Origin: CADCTB01 sp963768975
Lineage (GTDB): Bacteria; Actinomycetota; Acidimicrobiia; Acidimicrobiales; AC-14
Assembly: GCA_963768975.1 (NCBI GenBank)
Contig: CAVYKB010000003.1
Span: forward strand, 186,001 to 250,000
Direction: 5' to 3'
Length of the DNA stretch: 64,000 nucleotides
Positions 37,085 to 46,658 of the stretch are shown here, in pieces (the first letter of the stretch is position 1; every line of letters starts with the position of its first letter). Made by a program: the position numbers and the translations under genes. Under the pieces are notes generated by a model. The model worked only from the letters and a program-made list of their open reading frames with translations. It searched no databases and was not told where the DNA came from.

Positions 37085-37960
37085 GTGGCGAGAGTTGTCG
37101 CCCTGGGGGGCGGGCACGGGCTGGCGGCCACGTTGAGCGCGGCCAGGAGGTACGCAGCGGACCTGTGCGCCATCGTGTCGGTGGCCGACGACGGCGGCTC
37201 GAGTGGCCGGCTGCGAGCCGCGTTCGGCATCCCCCCGCCCGGAGACCTGCGGAAATGCCTGGTGGCGATGGCCGACCCCGAGTCGATGTGGACCGCCGCC
37301 TTCGAGCACCGTTTCGACGCCGGCGAGCTGGAGGGCCATGCCTTCGGGAATCTGGTCCTCGCCGGCCTGGCCGCGTCCACCGGCAGCTTCGAGGCCGCCC
37401 TCGCCGAGGCCGGGCGGCTTCTCGGGGCGGTGGGGCGGGTCGTGCCGGCCACCGTCGAGCCGGTGGTCCTCAAGGCGGTGGTCCGCGGCGCCGGAGACGA
37501 CGACGGCGGTTCGATCACCGGCCAGGTGGCGGTGGCCAGCTCCGAAGGGATCGCCGGCGTGTCGCTGGTCCCGGCCGACGCCCGCTCGCCGGAGGCCGCC
37601 CTCGCCGCCCTCGCCGGCGCCGACCAGGTGGTGATCGGGCCGGGGTCACTGTTCACCAGCGTCCTTGCCGTCGTTGCCGTCCCTGCGGTCCGAGACGCGC
37701 TCGCCACCACCCCCGGCCGGAAGGTCTACGTCTGCAACCTGCGCCCCCAGCTCCCCGAGACCTCGGGGTACGACGTGGCCGCTCATGTGGACGCTCTCCG
37801 AGCCCACGGATTGGACATCGATGTCGTCCTGTGTCATCCGGACTCGCTTCCCCTGGGCCTCCTCGACGTAGAGTGCGTGCAGCGGCCGGTGGCCCGCCCC
37901 GACGGGACGGGCCACGACCCTGCACTCCTGGCGGCCGCACTCGAAGATCTGCTCACGTAA
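37085..37960 (+). CDS. yvcK: YvcK/CofD-like gluconeogenesis factor
   Basis: 291-aa member of the YvcK/CofD family, which binds UDP-sugars and affects cell-wall growth and carbon use; the Mycobacterium homologue is CuvA. VALGGGHGLAATLSAARRY is the family's nucleotide-binding start, VSVADDGGSSGRLR and PPPGDLRKCLVAMAD follow, then HAFGNLVLAGLA and GPGSLFTSVLAVV. C-terminus CNLRPQLPETSGYDVAAHVD. GTG start 2 bases after rapZ. In most actinobacteria whiA comes next; here gap begins 36 bases downstream. Confidence 0.93.
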   Translation: MARVVALGGGHGLAATLSAARRYAADLCAIVSVADDGGSSGRLRAAFGIPPPGDLRKCLVAMADPESMWTAAFEHRFDAGELEGHAFGNLVLAGLAASTGSFEAALAEAGRLLGAVGRVVPATVEPVVLKAVVRGAGDDDGGSITGQVAVASSEGIAGVSLVPADARSPEAALAALAGADQVVIGPGSLFTSVLAVVAVPAVRDALATTPGRKVYVCNLRPQLPETSGYDVAAHVDALRAHGLDIDVVLCHPDSLPLGLLDVECVQRPVARPDGTGHDPALLAAALEDLLT

Positions 37961-37996
37961 CACCGCTTCTGGAATCATTAGTCAAGGGGGACCCGT

Positions 37997-39010
<1,014 letters not shown>

Positions 39011-39066
39011 GGGTGGCGTGAGGGAGCCGCTGGCGAGCGAACCAATGTGGAGGCTCTCTGAGTCTT

Positions 39067-39089
39067 GGCCACCGCCGGAGGGGGTGGCC
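39067..39089 (+). promoter_or_regulatory. Hairpin holding the pgk ribosome-binding site
   Basis: GGCCACC (39067-39073), loop GCCGGAGGG, GGTGGCC (39083-39089): a perfect 7-bp stem 2 bases before the ATG at 39092. The GGAGGGGG ribosome site occupies the loop and the start of the right arm, so its access may depend on folding. No other feature was seen in the 81-base gap-pgk spacer. Confidence 0.45.
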
Positions 39090-39091
39090 CA

Positions 39092-40228
39092 ATGACTCTC
39101 CCCACCCTCGAGGACCTGCCTGACCCGTCGGGTAAGAAGGTCCTGGTCAGGGCCGACTTCAACGTGCCCATGACCAACGGGCACATCGACGACGACCTGC
39201 GGATCACCGCGGCCCTACCGACCATCGAGTGGCTGCAGGAGCGGGGCGCACGCGTCACGGCGTGCAGCCACCTCGGCCGGCCCAAGGGCCAACCGGACAC
39301 CAAGTACTCGATGGACCCGGTGCGGAAGCGGCTCGCCGCGCTCGCACCGGACGTCGAACTCCTGGACAACCTCCGCTTCGACCCGGGTGAGGAGGCCAAC
39401 GACCCTGACTTCGTCCAGCGCCTGATCGACGGGTTCGACCTCTACGTCAACGACGCCTTCGGCGCCTGCCACCGGGCCCACGCCTCGGTGGTGGGCCCTC
39501 CGATGTTCCTGCCCAGCGCCGCCGGCCGGCTCCTGGCCAAGGAGGTCGAGGTCCTCGGGGGGCTGCTGCACCGGCCCAGGCACCCCTTCATCGCCATCCT
39601 GGGCGGGTCCAAGGTCAGCTCCAAGATGGGCGTGATCGAGGCCCTGATCGACAAGGTCGACCACCTGGCCATCGGCGGGGCCATGTGCTTCACGTTCATG
39701 CTGGCCCAGGGCTACTCGGTGGGCGACTCGTTGGTGGAGCCCGACTGGGTCGACGCCTGCAGGCGCTTCCTGAAGGGGCCCGACAAGGACAAGCTGCTCA
39801 TCCCCAACGACGTCGTGGCCCTCGGCCCCGACGACGAGGTGGAGGTCTTCATCGGCGACATCCCCGACGGGTGGAAGGGCCTCGACATCGGGCCGTCAAG
39901 CACCCTCGCCTTCATCCAGCCCCTCGAGCACGCCGGCACCATCCTGTGGAACGGGCCCATGGGCATGTTCGAGGACACCCGTTTCGAGGAGGGCACCCTC
40001 ATGGTGGCCGAGGCGGTGGCCGACTCCCGCGGCTTCACCGTCGTGGGCGGAGGCGACAGCGCCGCCGCCGTGGCCAAGTTCGGCCTCGACCTCCGTATTG
40101 ACCACGTCTCCACCGGGGGAGGGGCGTCGCTCGAGCTGATCGAGCAGGGCGACCTCCCCGGGCTGGCGGCACTGCGCAATGGCTACCGGCCGACCGGCCA
40201 AGGAGAGGCGTCAAATGCCCCCGAGTGA
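39092..40228 (+). CDS. pgk: Phosphoglycerate kinase
   Basis: 378-aa PGK, transferring the acyl phosphate of 1,3-bisphosphoglycerate to ADP. KKVLVRADFNVP and CSHLGRPKGQ bind substrate; the hinge and ADP domain show GGSKVSSKMGVIEALIDKVD, GGAMCFTFM, NGPMGMFED and VGGGDSAAAVAKFGL. Slightly shorter than the usual 390-400 aa without missing motifs. ATG 39092 chosen because of GGAGGGGG 7 bases upstream; an upstream in-frame ATG codon does not exist between the stop and this site except through a TTG at 39065. Overlaps tpiA by 14 bases. Confidence 0.98.
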   Translation: MTLPTLEDLPDPSGKKVLVRADFNVPMTNGHIDDDLRITAALPTIEWLQERGARVTACSHLGRPKGQPDTKYSMDPVRKRLAALAPDVELLDNLRFDPGEEANDPDFVQRLIDGFDLYVNDAFGACHRAHASVVGPPMFLPSAAGRLLAKEVEVLGGLLHRPRHPFIAILGGSKVSSKMGVIEALIDKVDHLAIGGAMCFTFMLAQGYSVGDSLVEPDWVDACRRFLKGPDKDKLLIPNDVVALGPDDEVEVFIGDIPDGWKGLDIGPSSTLAFIQPLEHAGTILWNGPMGMFEDTRFEEGTLMVAEAVADSRGFTVVGGGDSAAAVAKFGLDLRIDHVSTGGGASLELIEQGDLPGLAALRNGYRPTGQGEASNAPE

Positions 40229-41000
40229 TCGCCGGCCGCTCATCAGCGGCAACTGGAAGATGCACCACAACCACCTGGAGGCGATCCAGGTGGTGCAAAA
40301 GCTGTCCTACCGCCTGACGTCGGAGGACTACGAGGCGGTCGACGTCTCGGTCCACCCCACGTTCACCGCCCTGCGCTCCATCCAGCTCCTGATCGACGAC
40401 CAGCGGATTCCTATCGCCCTCGGCGCCCAGAACTGCCACTGGGAGGAGAAGGGCGCCTTCACCGGCGAGATCAGCGTGGCCATGCTGGCCAAGCTCGACG
40501 TGGTCTACGTCATCGTCGGCCACTCCGAGCGGCGCGAGCTCTTCGGAGAGGCCGACGCCGACGTCCGGCGAAAGCTGGAAGCCGTTATCGCCGGCGGCAT
40601 GACGCCCATCGTCTGCGTGGGCGAGACGCTGGAGGAGCGAGAGGCGGGCGGGGCCGACGCCAAGGTCACCGGCCAGGTGGAGGCCGCTCTCACCGGGCTG
40701 CCGGAGGACCAGGTTGCCGGACTGGTGATCGCGTACGAGCCCATCTGGGCCATCGGCACCGGCCGCACGGCCACGCCGGAGGACGCCCAGGACATGATCG
40801 GCACCATCCGCAAGGTGGCCGGCGGCGTGGCCGGCGACGATGTCGCCGCCCGCATCCGGATCCAGTACGGCGGGTCGGTCAAGAGCTCCAACATCGCCGA
40901 GCTGATGGCCCAGCCCGACATCGACGGCGCCCTGGTCGGCGGGGCCAGCCTGGACCCCGACGAGTTCGCCCGAATCGTGCAGTACCAGATGGGGAGCTAA
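40215..41000 (+). CDS. tpiA: Triosephosphate isomerase
   Basis: 261-aa TIM-barrel isomerase interconverting dihydroxyacetone phosphate and glyceraldehyde 3-phosphate. Catalytic Lys in SGNWKMHHN, His in VGHSERRELFGE, Glu in AYEPIWAIGTG; phosphate loop YGGSVKSSNIAEL and GALVGGASLD. ATG at 40215 with AGGAGAGG 7 bases upstream, inside the pgk end. Usual length. Confidence 0.98.
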   Translation: MPPSDRRPLISGNWKMHHNHLEAIQVVQKLSYRLTSEDYEAVDVSVHPTFTALRSIQLLIDDQRIPIALGAQNCHWEEKGAFTGEISVAMLAKLDVVYVIVGHSERRELFGEADADVRRKLEAVIAGGMTPIVCVGETLEEREAGGADAKVTGQVEAALTGLPEDQVAGLVIAYEPIWAIGTGRTATPEDAQDMIGTIRKVAGGVAGDDVAARIRIQYGGSVKSSNIAELMAQPDIDGALVGGASLDPDEFARIVQYQMGS

Positions 41001-41012
41001 CCTCCTCTCCTT

Positions 41013-41249
41013 ATGCTGACGGCGATCGTCACGATCATCCACGTCTTTGTCTCCCTGGCCCTGATCCTGCTCGTGCTGCTGCACAGCGGGCGAGGCGGCG
41101 GGCTGTCCGACATGTTCGGCGGCGGCATGGGGTCGGCGTCCTCGGGCTCGACGGTCGTGGAGAAGAACCTCGACCGCATCACGGTGTCGATCGCGGTGGT
41201 GTTCGCCTTCACCACCATCATCCTCGCCATCCGCCTGCAGGCGTCCTAG
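41013..41249 (+). CDS. secG: Preprotein translocase subunit SecG
   Basis: 78-aa SecG, an accessory subunit of the SecYEG channel. Two membrane helices (IIHVFVSLALILLVLLHSG and ITVSIAVVFAFTTIILAI) flank the conserved loop GRGGGLSDMFGGGMGSASSG. Position after tpiA is the standard actinobacterial order. ATG 12 bases after tpiA. Confidence 0.96.
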   Translation: MLTAIVTIIHVFVSLALILLVLLHSGRGGGLSDMFGGGMGSASSGSTVVEKNLDRITVSIAVVFAFTTIILAIRLQAS

Positions 41250-41260
41250 CGAGCGGTCCC

Positions 41261-42847
41261 ATGCAGTTGCGGTTGGGAGCGGCAGTGGCGGCGCTCCTGG
41301 CGCTCCTCGTCGCCTGCACGGACGGCGGCGAGCCGTCCGCCGTCCGGCGGGGGCCCGACGAGCCGCTCCCGGGGGTCCTCCGGGTGGGCATCGAGCGCCC
41401 CCAGTCCCTCGACCCGGCCCAGGCCCGCACGCCGAGCGAGCTGCTGGTGGCCGAGCAGCTGTTCGACGCGCTCACCGCCTACGACCCCGAGACGCTGGCC
41501 ATCCAGCCGTCCATCGCCGCCCGCTGGACTTCGACCCCCGACCAGCGGCGGTGGGACTTCACCATCCGCCCGGGCGCGGTCTTCGCCAACTTCCGCACCA
41601 TCACATCGGTCGACGTGAAGTACACCCTCGAGCGGATCGCCAAGCGGGGGTCCTCGTCGCCGGCCGCCTCGCAGCTGGACACCATCGCCGGCTTCCGGGC
41701 CTTCAACGTGGAGGGCCGGGCCGAGGGCCTGTCTGGCGTCACGACGCCGGCGCCGGACGTCGTCCGCATCGAGCTCGACCAGCCACTGTCGTCGCTTCCC
41801 GCCGTCCTCGGGCACCCCACGTTCGGGATCGTGCCGAGAGAATCGGTGGAATCGGGGTCGCCGGGCTTCGCCGTGCAGCCCGTTGGCAGCGGCCCGTTCA
41901 CCATCCAGAGCAGAAACGACGACCTGCTCCACCTGATCCCGTCCCCCGGCACCGCGAACGTGTCCATCCGGGCAGTCGACTTCCACCTCGAGCCCGATGC
42001 CGCCGCCGCGTACGACGACTTTCTCGCCGGCCGCCTGGACTGGACGTCGGTTCCCCCCGACCGGGTTGAGCAGGTGGCCGAGCGCCAGGGTGGCTCGGGG
42101 GCCAAGCCATACCTGGGCGAGCTGTTTTACGGCTTCAATCTCAAGAGCCCCAAGTTCGCCGACGTGCGGTTCCGCCAGGCCATCGTCGCCGCCATCGACC
42201 GGGACGCCATCGTGAAGGTCGTCTACGGCCCGTCGGCCAAGGTCCTGCGGGGCCTCATCCCCGAGGGGGTGCCGGGCGCCCAGCCCGACGCCTGCGGCGA
42301 CCGCTGCGCCCGCAACGTGGAGCGGGCCAAGGCGCTGGTGGCTGCCGCCTTCGCCGGCAAGACCGTGCCCGAGGTGGCCATCGACTTCGACGACGACGGC
42401 ACCCAGCGGGCGGTGGCCCAGGCCATCCAGGCCAACCTCCAGGAGGTCGGCATCCCGGCCCTCCTCCGCCCCCACACCTACGCCGACTACCTGCGGTTCG
42501 CCATCAGCGGCAACCAAGAACTGTTCCGCCTGGGCTGGATCGGCGCCTATCCGACCGCGGATGCTTTCCTGACCCCCCTGTTCCAGACCGGCCTGCGCGA
42601 CAACATCACGTCGTTCTCCAGTGCGCCGGTCGACAACACCCTCAAGAACGCCCGGGCGGAAGCGGACGAGGTCAAGCGCATCGGTGCCTACCAGGCGGCC
42701 GAGAAGCTGATACTCGACCTGATGCCGATCGTCCCGCTGGCCCAGTTTCAGTTCCAGTCGGTCTCCTCGTCCCGGGTCAGCGGCCTGGTGGTCTCCGGCC
42801 TCGGGACCTTCGACGCAACCAAGGTCCGGGTGGGCCCCGGCGGGTAG
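41261..42847 (+). CDS. ABC transporter solute-binding lipoprotein (family 5, peptide type)
   Basis: 528-aa extracellular binding protein. Lipoprotein signal MQLRLGAAVAALLALLVAC with lipobox LVAC, so it is membrane-tethered. The family-5 fold is shown by RVGIERPQSLDPAQ, VAEQLFDALTAYDPET, WDFTIRPGAVFAN, YTLERIA, FGIVPRES and FRLGWIGAYPTADAFLTPLF. Such proteins deliver oligopeptides or similar ligands, but no permease or ATPase genes are adjacent. It starts 11 bases after secG and probably rides on the same transcript. Confidence 0.9.
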   Translation: MQLRLGAAVAALLALLVACTDGGEPSAVRRGPDEPLPGVLRVGIERPQSLDPAQARTPSELLVAEQLFDALTAYDPETLAIQPSIAARWTSTPDQRRWDFTIRPGAVFANFRTITSVDVKYTLERIAKRGSSSPAASQLDTIAGFRAFNVEGRAEGLSGVTTPAPDVVRIELDQPLSSLPAVLGHPTFGIVPRESVESGSPGFAVQPVGSGPFTIQSRNDDLLHLIPSPGTANVSIRAVDFHLEPDAAAAYDDFLAGRLDWTSVPPDRVEQVAERQGGSGAKPYLGELFYGFNLKSPKFADVRFRQAIVAAIDRDAIVKVVYGPSAKVLRGLIPEGVPGAQPDACGDRCARNVERAKALVAAAFAGKTVPEVAIDFDDDGTQRAVAQAIQANLQEVGIPALLRPHTYADYLRFAISGNQELFRLGWIGAYPTADAFLTPLFQTGLRDNITSFSSAPVDNTLKNARAEADEVKRIGAYQAAEKLILDLMPIVPLAQFQFQSVSSSRVSGLVVSGLGTFDATKVRVGPGG

Positions 42848-42865
42848 CTGCGCGCCGGGATGTCG

Positions 42866-42871
42866 TAGAGT
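42866..42871 (+). promoter_or_regulatory. Probable -10 of the tRNA-Leu gene
   Basis: TAGAGT, with an expected start near 42878, about 9 bases before the mature tRNA. No convincing -35 was identified. Confidence 0.4.
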
Positions 42872-42886
42872 GGGATCCCGGACCAC

Positions 42887-42971
42887 GTCGGAGTGGCGGA
42901 ATAGGCAGACGCGCCAGGTTGAGGGCCTGGTGCCCGAATAGGGCGTAGGGGTTCAAGTCCCCTCTCCGACA
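42887..42971 (+). tRNA. tRNA-Leu, anticodon GAG
   Basis: Acceptor stem GTCGGAG (42887-42893) pairs with CTCCGAC (42964-42970), discriminator A at 42971. Anticodon arm CCAGG-TTGAGGG-CCTGG gives anticodon GAG, which reads CUC/CUU leucine codons. A long variable arm (TGCCC...GGGCG) as required for class II tRNA-Leu, and T-arm GGGGTTCAAGTCCCC. CCA is not encoded. A weak hairpin GCAACT/AGTTGC at 42977-42996 follows. Confidence 0.95.
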
Positions 42972-43031
42972 CTTAGGCAACTCGATGAACAGTTGCGGGA
43001 GGCAGGGCGGACGTAGGACAATCCGGGCGTC

Positions 43032-44840
43032 GTGCCGTCGCGTTCCCATAGGTCGCGCCGGCGCCGGCATCGCCGGCATCGGAGCCGGAGGTCGCTCGGG
43101 CCGGTCGTCGCCCTGGTGACGCTGGCCGTCGGCGCCTTCGTGCTGCTGGCGGGGTCCAACCTCATCCAGGGCCGGCGTGCCCTCCTGCTCGCCCGCACCA
43201 ACCTCACTGCCGCCCGCCAAGCCCTGTCGGAGCGCGACGACGCCGGCGCCAAGGCCCGGCTCGACCGGGCGGCGGCGCAGGTGGCGTCGGCGCGCTCCGC
43301 AGCATCGGCCCCTCACCTCCGCCTCCTCGGGCTGGTGCCCCTCGTCGGCAGCCCGGCGCGGGCCCTGTCCGCCGCCGCCTTTGCCGGCGCCGAGGGCGTG
43401 GCCGCCGGCCGGGTGATTACAGCGGCCAGCGCCTCGTTCCCGACGTCGGCCAGCGCCACCGTCGACGGTCACGACCTGACCCAGTTCCACGACGCGGCCA
43501 AGCGGTCCCAGGACGCGGTCGAAGCCGCCGGCCGGCACCTGGCCAGCGCGGCCGACGTCCTCGCCGGCCCGGCCGGCGCCGTGCTGCCCCCTGTGTCGCG
43601 GCCGGCCAAGGCCATGCAGGCCGAGATCGAGGAGGGCCGCCGCGAGCTGGCCGGCGTCGGCAAGGGTCTGACGCTGCTAGGCGACCTCACCGCTCCCGAC
43701 AGCGAGGTCCGGCTCCTCCTCCTCTCCCAGGACACCCTCGAGCTGCGGCCCACCGGCGGGTTCATCGGCTCCTACGGCGTGCTGGCGTTCAGCCAGGGCA
43801 CCGCCCGGCTGGAAACGTTCCAAGCGACGGAGGACCTGCCGTTCCCCGACCCGCCCGTCCCGCCACCAGCCGGGTTGGCGACCTACCTGGTGCGGCCGTG
43901 GAGCGTCTCCAACGCCAACTGGTACCCGGACTTCCCGACCACGGCGACGACCGCCGCCGACCTCTTCCGCCGCCAGGGCGGGGGGCAGGTGGACGGGGTG
44001 CTGGCCCTGACCGAGCTGGCGACGGCCCGCCTGATCGGGGCTCTCGGCTCGCTCAAGCTCCCGAGCTACGACAAGCCCGTGGTCGAGGAGGGCTTCGATC
44101 TCCGTGCGGTGTACGAGGTGGAGCTGAAGGTGCCCCTCGACGTGCCCCGCAAGAAGTTCCTCATCGAGCTGTCCGACGTGCTCTTCGACCGGCTGTTCAA
44201 CCTGCCGGCGGACAAGCTGCCGGCGGTGGCCGACGCCGTGCGCCGCTCCATCAGCGCCGGCGACATCCAGTTGTGGTTCGCCGACGCCCGCCGCCAGGAG
44301 CTGCTGACCGGCACCCAGGCCGCCGGCGGCCTGCCTCGTGTCGAAGGCGACTTCCTGATGCTGGTCGACTCCAACATGACCGGCAGCAAGGCGAACCTCG
44401 ATCTGACCAAGGTGGTCGACTACCGGGTGGAGCGTCGGGGCGACGGAAGGCTGGTCGCCCAGGTCCGGGCCGACGTGCGAAACGACGGGGAGCCGAGCGG
44501 GATCAACCCCTTCTACAACGGGTTCCTTCGTATCTACACGCCGGCGGGGTCCGAGCTGCTGGGCACCGCCGGCAACCAGCAGATCAGGCGGATGCCTCCC
44601 GACGGCGGCTACGAGGTCTTCGCCCAGCCGGTGATCGTCATGCCCAAGGAGCGGAAGGTCGTCACGTTCGACTATGTGCTGCCGGCGTCGGTGGGCGAGG
44701 TCGGCGCCTACCGCCTCACCTGGTTCCGGCAGGTGGGGACGGAGAGGGACCAGTTCCGGCTGGCCTTCGACGGTCGCACGGCGACCGCGGACCCCGCCCG
44801 GCGTTCTTTCGTCTTCGAGCGCCGGCCTGCCACCAAGTAG
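43032..44840 (+). CDS. DUF4012 domain protein
   Basis: 602-aa membrane-anchored protein. A very basic N-terminus (RSRRRRHRRHRSRR) precedes one helix (LGPVVALVTLAVGAFVLLAG), then a helical region with alanine-rich repeats and the DUF4012 domain, whose signature is ELRPTGGFIGSYG, with VSNANWYPDFPTTATTAADL. Most of it should lie outside the cell. Proteins of this family occur in exopolysaccharide loci and are thought to help assemble or attach glycans; the reaction is unknown. GTG start at 43032, no strong ribosome site. First gene of the second glycan cluster. Confidence 0.87.
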   Translation: MPSRSHRSRRRRHRRHRSRRSLGPVVALVTLAVGAFVLLAGSNLIQGRRALLLARTNLTAARQALSERDDAGAKARLDRAAAQVASARSAASAPHLRLLGLVPLVGSPARALSAAAFAGAEGVAAGRVITAASASFPTSASATVDGHDLTQFHDAAKRSQDAVEAAGRHLASAADVLAGPAGAVLPPVSRPAKAMQAEIEEGRRELAGVGKGLTLLGDLTAPDSEVRLLLLSQDTLELRPTGGFIGSYGVLAFSQGTARLETFQATEDLPFPDPPVPPPAGLATYLVRPWSVSNANWYPDFPTTATTAADLFRRQGGGQVDGVLALTELATARLIGALGSLKLPSYDKPVVEEGFDLRAVYEVELKVPLDVPRKKFLIELSDVLFDRLFNLPADKLPAVADAVRRSISAGDIQLWFADARRQELLTGTQAAGGLPRVEGDFLMLVDSNMTGSKANLDLTKVVDYRVERRGDGRLVAQVRADVRNDGEPSGINPFYNGFLRIYTPAGSELLGTAGNQQIRRMPPDGGYEVFAQPVIVMPKERKVVTFDYVLPASVGEVGAYRLTWFRQVGTERDQFRLAFDGRTATADPARRSFVFERRPATK

Positions 44841-44885
44841 CGTGGGCCGGCAGCTCGCTGCGAATGGCTTACTGGGAGGCTCCCG

Positions 44886-46658
44886 CTGGAACTGCGTCAC
44901 TACCTCGATATTCTCCGGCGCCACAAGTGGTTCATCATCGAGGCAATGGTTGTCGTCGGTTTGCTCGCGGGGATCATCTCCAGCCTGCGGACGCCCCTCT
45001 ACCGGGCCACGGCCCAGGTCCTGCTGCGCCCCAACGACCCCACCGAGCAGCTGAACCCCAACAACGTCGGCCAGAACCTCGGCATCGACCCGGACCGCTA
45101 CGTCTCCGGCCAGCGCAATATCGTCGAGAGCGCGGCGGTCGCCCAGGAGGCGTCGAAGGCCCTCGGCGGGCTGGACGCCAAGTTGGTCGACGAGCGGACC
45201 ACGGTCGTCCAGGGGGGGCAGAGCAACGTCCTGAACGTCTCGGCCGTCGACCCTGAGCCGGCCCAGGCCCGTGACCTGGCCAACGCAGTGGCCAAGGGGT
45301 ACATCGAGAACCGCCGGCAGGCGGCGGTGGCCGGCCTGGAGCAGGCGGCCCAGGACATCGCCGACCGGCTGGGTCCCCTCGAAACCACGATTGCCCAGCT
45401 CGACGCCCGCATCGGCGAGGGCTCCACCGTGGCCGGCGCCACGTCACAGCTGGTCGCCCCCGCCACCCCGGGGGCCACGACGCCCACCCGGCCGGCGACC
45501 CAGGTGGAAGGGGCGACGCCGTCGGCGGGGCCCGCCTCCACCACCGAGGCGCTGAAGGCGGCCCGGTACGCCGCCGCCGTCCAGTACGAAACGCTCTTCA
45601 GCCGCCAGCAGGAGCTGCTGGTGAATATCAGCCTGAAGCGGGGTGAGGCGGAGCTCATCGAGGAGGCGACGGAACCGACTGACCCCGAAAGCCCCAAGCC
45701 GGTGCGCGACGGCGCGCTCGGCGTCTTCGTGGGCCTGCTGTTCGGCGTGGGGTTCAGCTTCGTGCGCGAGCAGCTCAACGACCGCCTGCGGTCGGCCGAC
45801 GAGGTGGCGGAGATCAGCGGGCTCCCGCTGCTGGCCCGCCTTCCCCTCGACGAGGAGACTGCCAAGGGCACCGGCGGCGTCGTCGTCGTCGACCGACCGA
45901 ACAGTCCCCTCGCCGAGGCCGTCCGCTCGCTGCGGACCAGTATCCAGTACCTCGCGGTCGACCAGCCGATCAAGCTGATCGTGGTCACCAGCTCCCTGCC
46001 CGGCGAAGGAAAGTCGCTCGTGGCCGCAAACCTGGCGACGATGTTCGCCCAGGCCGACTACCGCACCGTCCTCGTGTCCGCTGACCTCCGGCGGTCGAGC
46101 ATCGACGACCTCTTCGGAAACCACCCAGCGTCGCCGGGCCTCACGGGGGTCATCGCCCCGATCGCAGGCGGGACGGCGAGGTCGGGCGCCAATGGCAACG
46201 GCAAGGGGGACCACGAGGTCGCCTCCTCCCTCTCCGCGGTGGTGAAGACCCCGGTCGCCAACCTCCTCCTCATCCCCGCGGGGCCGACGCCGCCCAACCC
46301 GGCCGAGCTGCTCGGGTCGCGCCGGATGACCACCCTGCTCACCGACTGGTCCAACTCGGCCGACGTGGTGATCCTCGATACGCCGCCGCTGCTGGCGGTG
46401 ACCGACGCCGCCGTCCTGGCCGCCCGCTCCGACGGCGTGGTGCTGGTCGCCGCGGTCAACGAGACCAGGCGCGACGCCTTGAAGCAGTCGGTGGCCATTC
46501 TCGAAGGCACCGGGGCGAGGTTGCTGGGCGTGGTCGCCAACAAGGTCGAGCGGTCAGGGCAGAGTGCGTACTACTACGGGTCCTACTACGGCGACGCTGC
46601 GGCCGAGCGCCATGCCGGCAAGCGACGCGGCCTCCGGGGCTTCGTTCGATCACGGTGA
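44886..46658 (+). CDS. Wzz/BY-kinase polysaccharide copolymerase fusion
   Basis: 590-aa fusion of a Wzz chain-length domain and a bacterial tyrosine kinase, controlling glycan polymer length. First helix region LDILRRHKWFIIEAMVVVGLLAG, large external coiled-coil part, second helix FVGLLFGVGFSFV, then the kinase: Walker A SSLPGEGKSLVAANLA, A' VLVSADLRRSS, Walker B VVILDTPPLLAV. A C-terminal tyrosine cluster YYYGSYYG is the autophosphorylation tail. Wzz homology begins before the first ATG (44946), but the only in-frame candidates upstream are CTG codons. CTG 44886 has GGGAGG 6 bases upstream and encodes the family-like [M]ELRHYLDIL. Confidence 0.85.
   Translation: MELRHYLDILRRHKWFIIEAMVVVGLLAGIISSLRTPLYRATAQVLLRPNDPTEQLNPNNVGQNLGIDPDRYVSGQRNIVESAAVAQEASKALGGLDAKLVDERTTVVQGGQSNVLNVSAVDPEPAQARDLANAVAKGYIENRRQAAVAGLEQAAQDIADRLGPLETTIAQLDARIGEGSTVAGATSQLVAPATPGATTPTRPATQVEGATPSAGPASTTEALKAARYAAAVQYETLFSRQQELLVNISLKRGEAELIEEATEPTDPESPKPVRDGALGVFVGLLFGVGFSFVREQLNDRLRSADEVAEISGLPLLARLPLDEETAKGTGGVVVVDRPNSPLAEAVRSLRTSIQYLAVDQPIKLIVVTSSLPGEGKSLVAANLATMFAQADYRTVLVSADLRRSSIDDLFGNHPASPGLTGVIAPIAGGTARSGANGNGKGDHEVASSLSAVVKTPVANLLLIPAGPTPPNPAELLGSRRMTTLLTDWSNSADVVILDTPPLLAVTDAAVLAARSDGVVLVAAVNETRRDALKQSVAILEGTGARLLGVVANKVERSGQSAYYYGSYYGDAAAERHAGKRRGLRGFVRSR

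Noticed and set aside
41246..42886. 546-codon minus-strand frame opposite the solute-binding protein
   Set aside because: Antisense shadow; the plus-strand protein has a clear lipobox and family-5 motifs.
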